This document shows, piece by piece, positions 61,609 through 64,000 of a stretch of 64,000 nucleotides of DNA. A program made the translations under genes and the position numbers. Location of the stretch: the NCBI RefSeq assembly GCF_004023665.1, contig NZ_SAUF01000001.1, positions 1,164,501-1,228,500 on the forward strand, written 5' to 3'. The notes below the pieces were generated by a model, which did no database searches, was not told the origin of the DNA, and saw nothing but the letters and a program-made list of their open reading frames with translations. This DNA comes from Afifella aestuarii. Lineage in GTDB: Bacteria > Pseudomonadota > Alphaproteobacteria > Rhizobiales > Afifellaceae. Positions within the stretch are counted from its first letter, which is position 1; every line of letters begins with the position of its first letter.

Positions 61609-63183
61609 CTACTCGGCAGCTTCGGCGAAGGGGGTGGGGCGGAAATCGTCGGGGAAATGTTCGATCGCGCTCAAGACCGGGAAGGGCGTGAAGCCCCCGA
61701 GGGCGCAGAGCGAACCGAAACGCATGGTCTGGCAGAGGTCGGTCATGAGCGCGATCTGCGCCTCCGGGTCTTCGCCCGCGGCGATCCTGTCGGCGACCTC
61801 GACACCGCGCACGGAGCCGATGCGGCAGGGGGTGCACTTGCCGCAGGATTCAATGGCGCAGAATTCCATGGCGAAGCGGGCCTGCTTCAGCATGTCGACG
61901 GTGTCGTCGAAGACGACGATGCCGGCGTGGCCGATCAGGCCGTTCTTCGCGGTATAGGCTTCGTAATCGAAGATCGTGTCGAAGAGGGCGCGCGGGAAAT
62001 AGGCGCCGAGCGGGCCGCCCACCTGCACCGCCTTGACCGGGCGGCCGCTTCTCGTGCCGCCGCCGATCTCGTCGACGAGCTCGTGCAAGGTGAGGCCGAA
62101 GGCGATCTCGAAGAGGCCGCCATTCTTGACGTTGCCGGCGATCTGAATGGGGATCGTGCCGTGCGAATGGCCGACGCCGAAATCGCGAAAGAATTCCGGC
62201 CCGTGGTCGAGGATCGCCGGTACGGTCGCAAGCGAGATGACGTTGTTGACGACGGTCGGGCGGCCGAGAAAGCCCTCATGGGCGGGAAGCGGCGGCTTCG
62301 CGCGCACGACGCCGCGCTTGCCTTCCAGGCTGTTCAGAAGCGAGGTTTCCTCGCCGCAGACATAGGCGCCGGCGCCCATGCGGATTTCCATGTCGAAGGC
62401 GTGGCCGGAGCCCAGAATGTCGGGGCCGAGAAAGCCGTGGCTGCGGGCAATGGCGATCGCGTCGCGCATCGTTGCGATGGCATGCGGATATTCGGAGCGG
62501 GTGTAGACGTAGCCGCGCGTCGCGCCGGTGGCGAGACCCGCGATCACCATGCCCTCGATCAGCATGAAGGGGTCGCCCTCCATGATCATGCGATCGGAAT
62601 AGGTGCCGCTGTCGCCCTCGTCGGCGTTGCAGACGATGTATTTCTGCTCGCCTTTCGCCTCGGCGACGGTCTTCCACTTGATGCCGGTCGGAAAGCCGGC
62701 GCCGCCGCGACCGCGAAGACCCGACGTGATCATCGTCTCGACGATCTCTTCGGGCGTCATCATGACGGCATTGCGCAGCCCCTTCAGACCGCCATGCGCC
62801 TCGTAATCGGCCGGATCGAGCGGATCGATGATGCCGCAGCGCGCGAAGGTGAGGCGGGTCTGGCGGGCGAGGAAGGGAATTTCTTCCGTTTCGCCCTGGG
62901 CGAGGGGGTGGTCGCCGCCGGACAGAAAACCCGCAGCGAAGAGGGAGGCGACGTCTTCGGGCGCGACGGGCCCATAGGCGAGGCGGCCGTCTTCGGTCGC
63001 GACCTCGACCATCGGCTCCAGGAAGAAGAGACCACGCGAGCCGTTGCGGATGAGACGGATGGCGAGACCGCGGGCTTCGGCCTCGCGGGCGATTTCGGCC
63101 GCGACCTTGTCGGCACCGAGCGCGAGCGCGCCGGCATCGCGCGGGACGTAGACCTTGATGGGGCCTTTTACGTGATCGGTCAT
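61609..63183 (-). CDS. fdsB: Formate dehydrogenase beta subunit FdsB (NADH:FMN-binding)
   Basis: The 524-residue subunit resembles NuoF: an N-terminal thioredoxin-like part, the NADH/FMN loop RGRGGAGFPTGIKW with NADEGDSGTYSDR, and the [4Fe-4S] site ESCGKCTPCR with a later SLCALGG. It takes electrons from FdsA and reduces NAD. Its start overlaps the fdsG stop by 4 bases. Confidence 0.95.
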   Translation of the reverse strand: MTDHVKGPIKVYVPRDAGALALGADKVAAEIAREAEARGLAIRLIRNGSRGLFFLEPMVEVATEDGRLAYGPVAPEDVASLFAAGFLSGGDHPLAQGETEEIPFLARQTRLTFARCGIIDPLDPADYEAHGGLKGLRNAVMMTPEEIVETMITSGLRGRGGAGFPTGIKWKTVAEAKGEQKYIVCNADEGDSGTYSDRMIMEGDPFMLIEGMVIAGLATGATRGYVYTRSEYPHAIATMRDAIAIARSHGFLGPDILGSGHAFDMEIRMGAGAYVCGEETSLLNSLEGKRGVVRAKPPLPAHEGFLGRPTVVNNVISLATVPAILDHGPEFFRDFGVGHSHGTIPIQIAGNVKNGGLFEIAFGLTLHELVDEIGGGTRSGRPVKAVQVGGPLGAYFPRALFDTIFDYEAYTAKNGLIGHAGIVVFDDTVDMLKQARFAMEFCAIESCGKCTPCRIGSVRGVEVADRIAAGEDPEAQIALMTDLCQTMRFGSLCALGGFTPFPVLSAIEHFPDDFRPTPFAEAAE

Positions 63184-63659
63184 CGCCGGGCCTCGTCGAG
63201 AAGCGGGGCGAGGCGGGTCTCGTCGAGGCGGCCGGTCACCTCGCCGTCGAGCATCGCGGCCGGGGCGCAGGAGCAGAGGCCGAGGCAGTAGACGGGTTCG
63301 AGCGTGACGGCGCCGTCGGGTGTCGTCTCATGCCAGTCGATGCCGAGGGCCGAGCGCACGCGGTCGGCGATTTTTTCGCCGCCCATCGACTGACAGGCCT
63401 CGGCGCGGCAGACCTTCAGCACATGGCGGCCGGAGGGGGTGTGGTGGAAGTCGGGATAGAAGCTGACGACGCCATGGACTTCGGCGCGGCTCAGATTGAG
63501 GCGGTTGGCGATGACCGGCACGGCCTCTTCCGGCACGCAGCCGAACTCTTCCTGGAGATCGTGCAGGATCGGCAGGAGGGGGCCTTCGAGGGCGGCGTTG
63601 GCATCGACGATCGCTGTGGCGCGGACGGCAATGTCCGCTGCGCCTGTCTGGGCAGTCAT
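63180..63659 (-). CDS. fdsG: Formate dehydrogenase gamma subunit FdsG
   Basis: The 159-residue NuoE-like subunit has a thioredoxin-like [2Fe-2S] site with four Cys: VCRAEACQSMGG and VYCLGLCSCAPA. ATG 63659 has GGGAGGAAG upstream and is preferred over 63671. It is the first gene of fdsGBACD, so the operon promoter is in 63660-63780, where a CCGGC-N10-GCCGG inverted repeat occurs at 63674-63693. Confidence 0.95.
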   Translation of the reverse strand: MTAQTGAADIAVRATAIVDANAALEGPLLPILHDLQEEFGCVPEEAVPVIANRLNLSRAEVHGVVSFYPDFHHTPSGRHVLKVCRAEACQSMGGEKIADRVRSALGIDWHETTPDGAVTLEPVYCLGLCSCAPAAMLDGEVTGRLDETRLAPLLDEARR

Positions 63660-63780
63660 TCTTCCTCCCATGGCCGGCGATTGTTTTTGCCGGATTTCTT
63701 ATTGCGGTAATTTTGACGCGCGACGTCATGTCTTATCAATAGCTTTATCCCGTCGAGTGATCGGGAAAACCTATCGAGCG

Positions 63781-64000
63781 CTAGGCCGAGGGCCGTTTCT
63801 CTCGGGGCAGAAGCTGCGAAACCTTGCGGGCTTCGGCGAGAAGGGCGGCAAGAACCGGCGTGTGCGGCTCGCGGTAGGCGGCGACGAGGCCGATGCTTTC
63901 CGCGGCTTCCGGCTCCACGATCGGGATCGCCGTCAGATTGTCCAGGCGGCCGAAGGCGTCCACCAGCCGCCAGGGCATGACGCTCGACCAGCGGCCGGTG
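63781..64000 (-). CDS. LysR-type regulator, C-terminal fragment (continues outside window)
   Basis: The minus strand is open from the window edge to a stop at 63781 and encodes TGRWSSVMPWRLVDAFGRLD, IPIVEPEAAESIGLVAAYRE and a basic end: the C-terminal part of a LysR substrate-binding domain. A LysR-type gene commonly precedes fdsGBACD and regulates it, and the 121-base gap and same direction fit. The DNA-binding part is not in view. Confidence 0.7.
   Translation of the reverse strand, partial: TGRWSSVMPWRLVDAFGRLDNLTAIPIVEPEAAESIGLVAAYREPHTPVLAALLAEARKVSQLLPREKRPSA

Noticed and set aside
60155-61957. 600-codon open frame on the plus strand
   Set aside because: Antisense to fdsA; no recognisable domains.
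61657-63291. 544-codon open frame on the plus strand
   Set aside because: Antisense to fdsB; Asp/Ala-rich shadow.

Overview
The window is GC-rich, densely packed chromosomal DNA from an alphaproteobacterium, most likely of the order Hyphomicrobiales (Rhizobiales). This rests on gene families: an FtcR/Rem-type flagellar regulator, a class I cheZ beside a lone cheY, a tungsten/molybdenum fdsGBACD formate dehydrogenase operon, a three-domain DhaM, and many HAAT-type and LysR/GntR/FCD genes. I see no tRNA, rRNA, integrase, transposase or CRISPR array.

Region 1 (1-5.3 kb): the left edge cuts a minus-strand protein with an N-terminal restriction-endonuclease-like domain and a long TPR array (GTG start at 2320). 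It is followed by a PAS-GGDEF gene whose EAL half has been separated by an internal deletion that removed the EAL signature itself.

Region 2 (5.3-20 kb): an accessory mosaic. Native-looking genes (GNAT, AraC regulator, threonine dehydratase) are interleaved with a C5-methyltransferase/Vsr/putative endonuclease cassette, an HxlR-regulated secreted hydrolase and a run of poorly recognised small, secreted or immunity-like genes (SUKH). Three pairs of imperfect direct repeats (5.70/13.20 kb, 7.63/11.41 kb, 11.02/18.24 kb) carry gene ends and leave remnants of a GNAT gene, a threonine dehydratase gene and a SecD-head-like gene. The region was evidently assembled by repeated recombination with related but diverged DNA.

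Region 3 (20-36.4 kb): the PTS-dependent dihydroxyacetone kinase operon dhaKLM; a lipoprotein gene with a perfect FNR/FixK-type box upstream; cytochrome b561-like and cytochrome c' genes; divergent cheZ and cheY; ftcR; a response regulator with a MarR-like output; an operon of periplasmic oxidoreductase-fold sensor, histidine kinase and receiver; a GntR/FCD regulator divergent from a DUF3830 gene.

Region 4 (36.4-49.3 kb): an aldo/keto reductase; a tight four-gene operon with an arylsulfotransferase-family protein, two small membrane proteins and a PAPS-type sulfotransferase (a possible sulfation system); a toxin-antitoxin pair with a collapsed toxin and an intact palindromic operator; a quinone-stress-type cluster (VOC ring-cleaving dioxygenase, DoxX, LysR); PHB-depolymerase-like and DUF2235 hydrolases; DUF1028; a Crp/Fnr regulator.

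Region 5 (49.5-64 kb): a periplasmic sensor protein translationally coupled to a chemoreceptor; a branched-chain amino acid/amide ABC transporter; a glyoxalase; and the NAD-dependent formate dehydrogenase operon fdsGBACD, preceded by the end of a LysR-type gene cut by the window edge.
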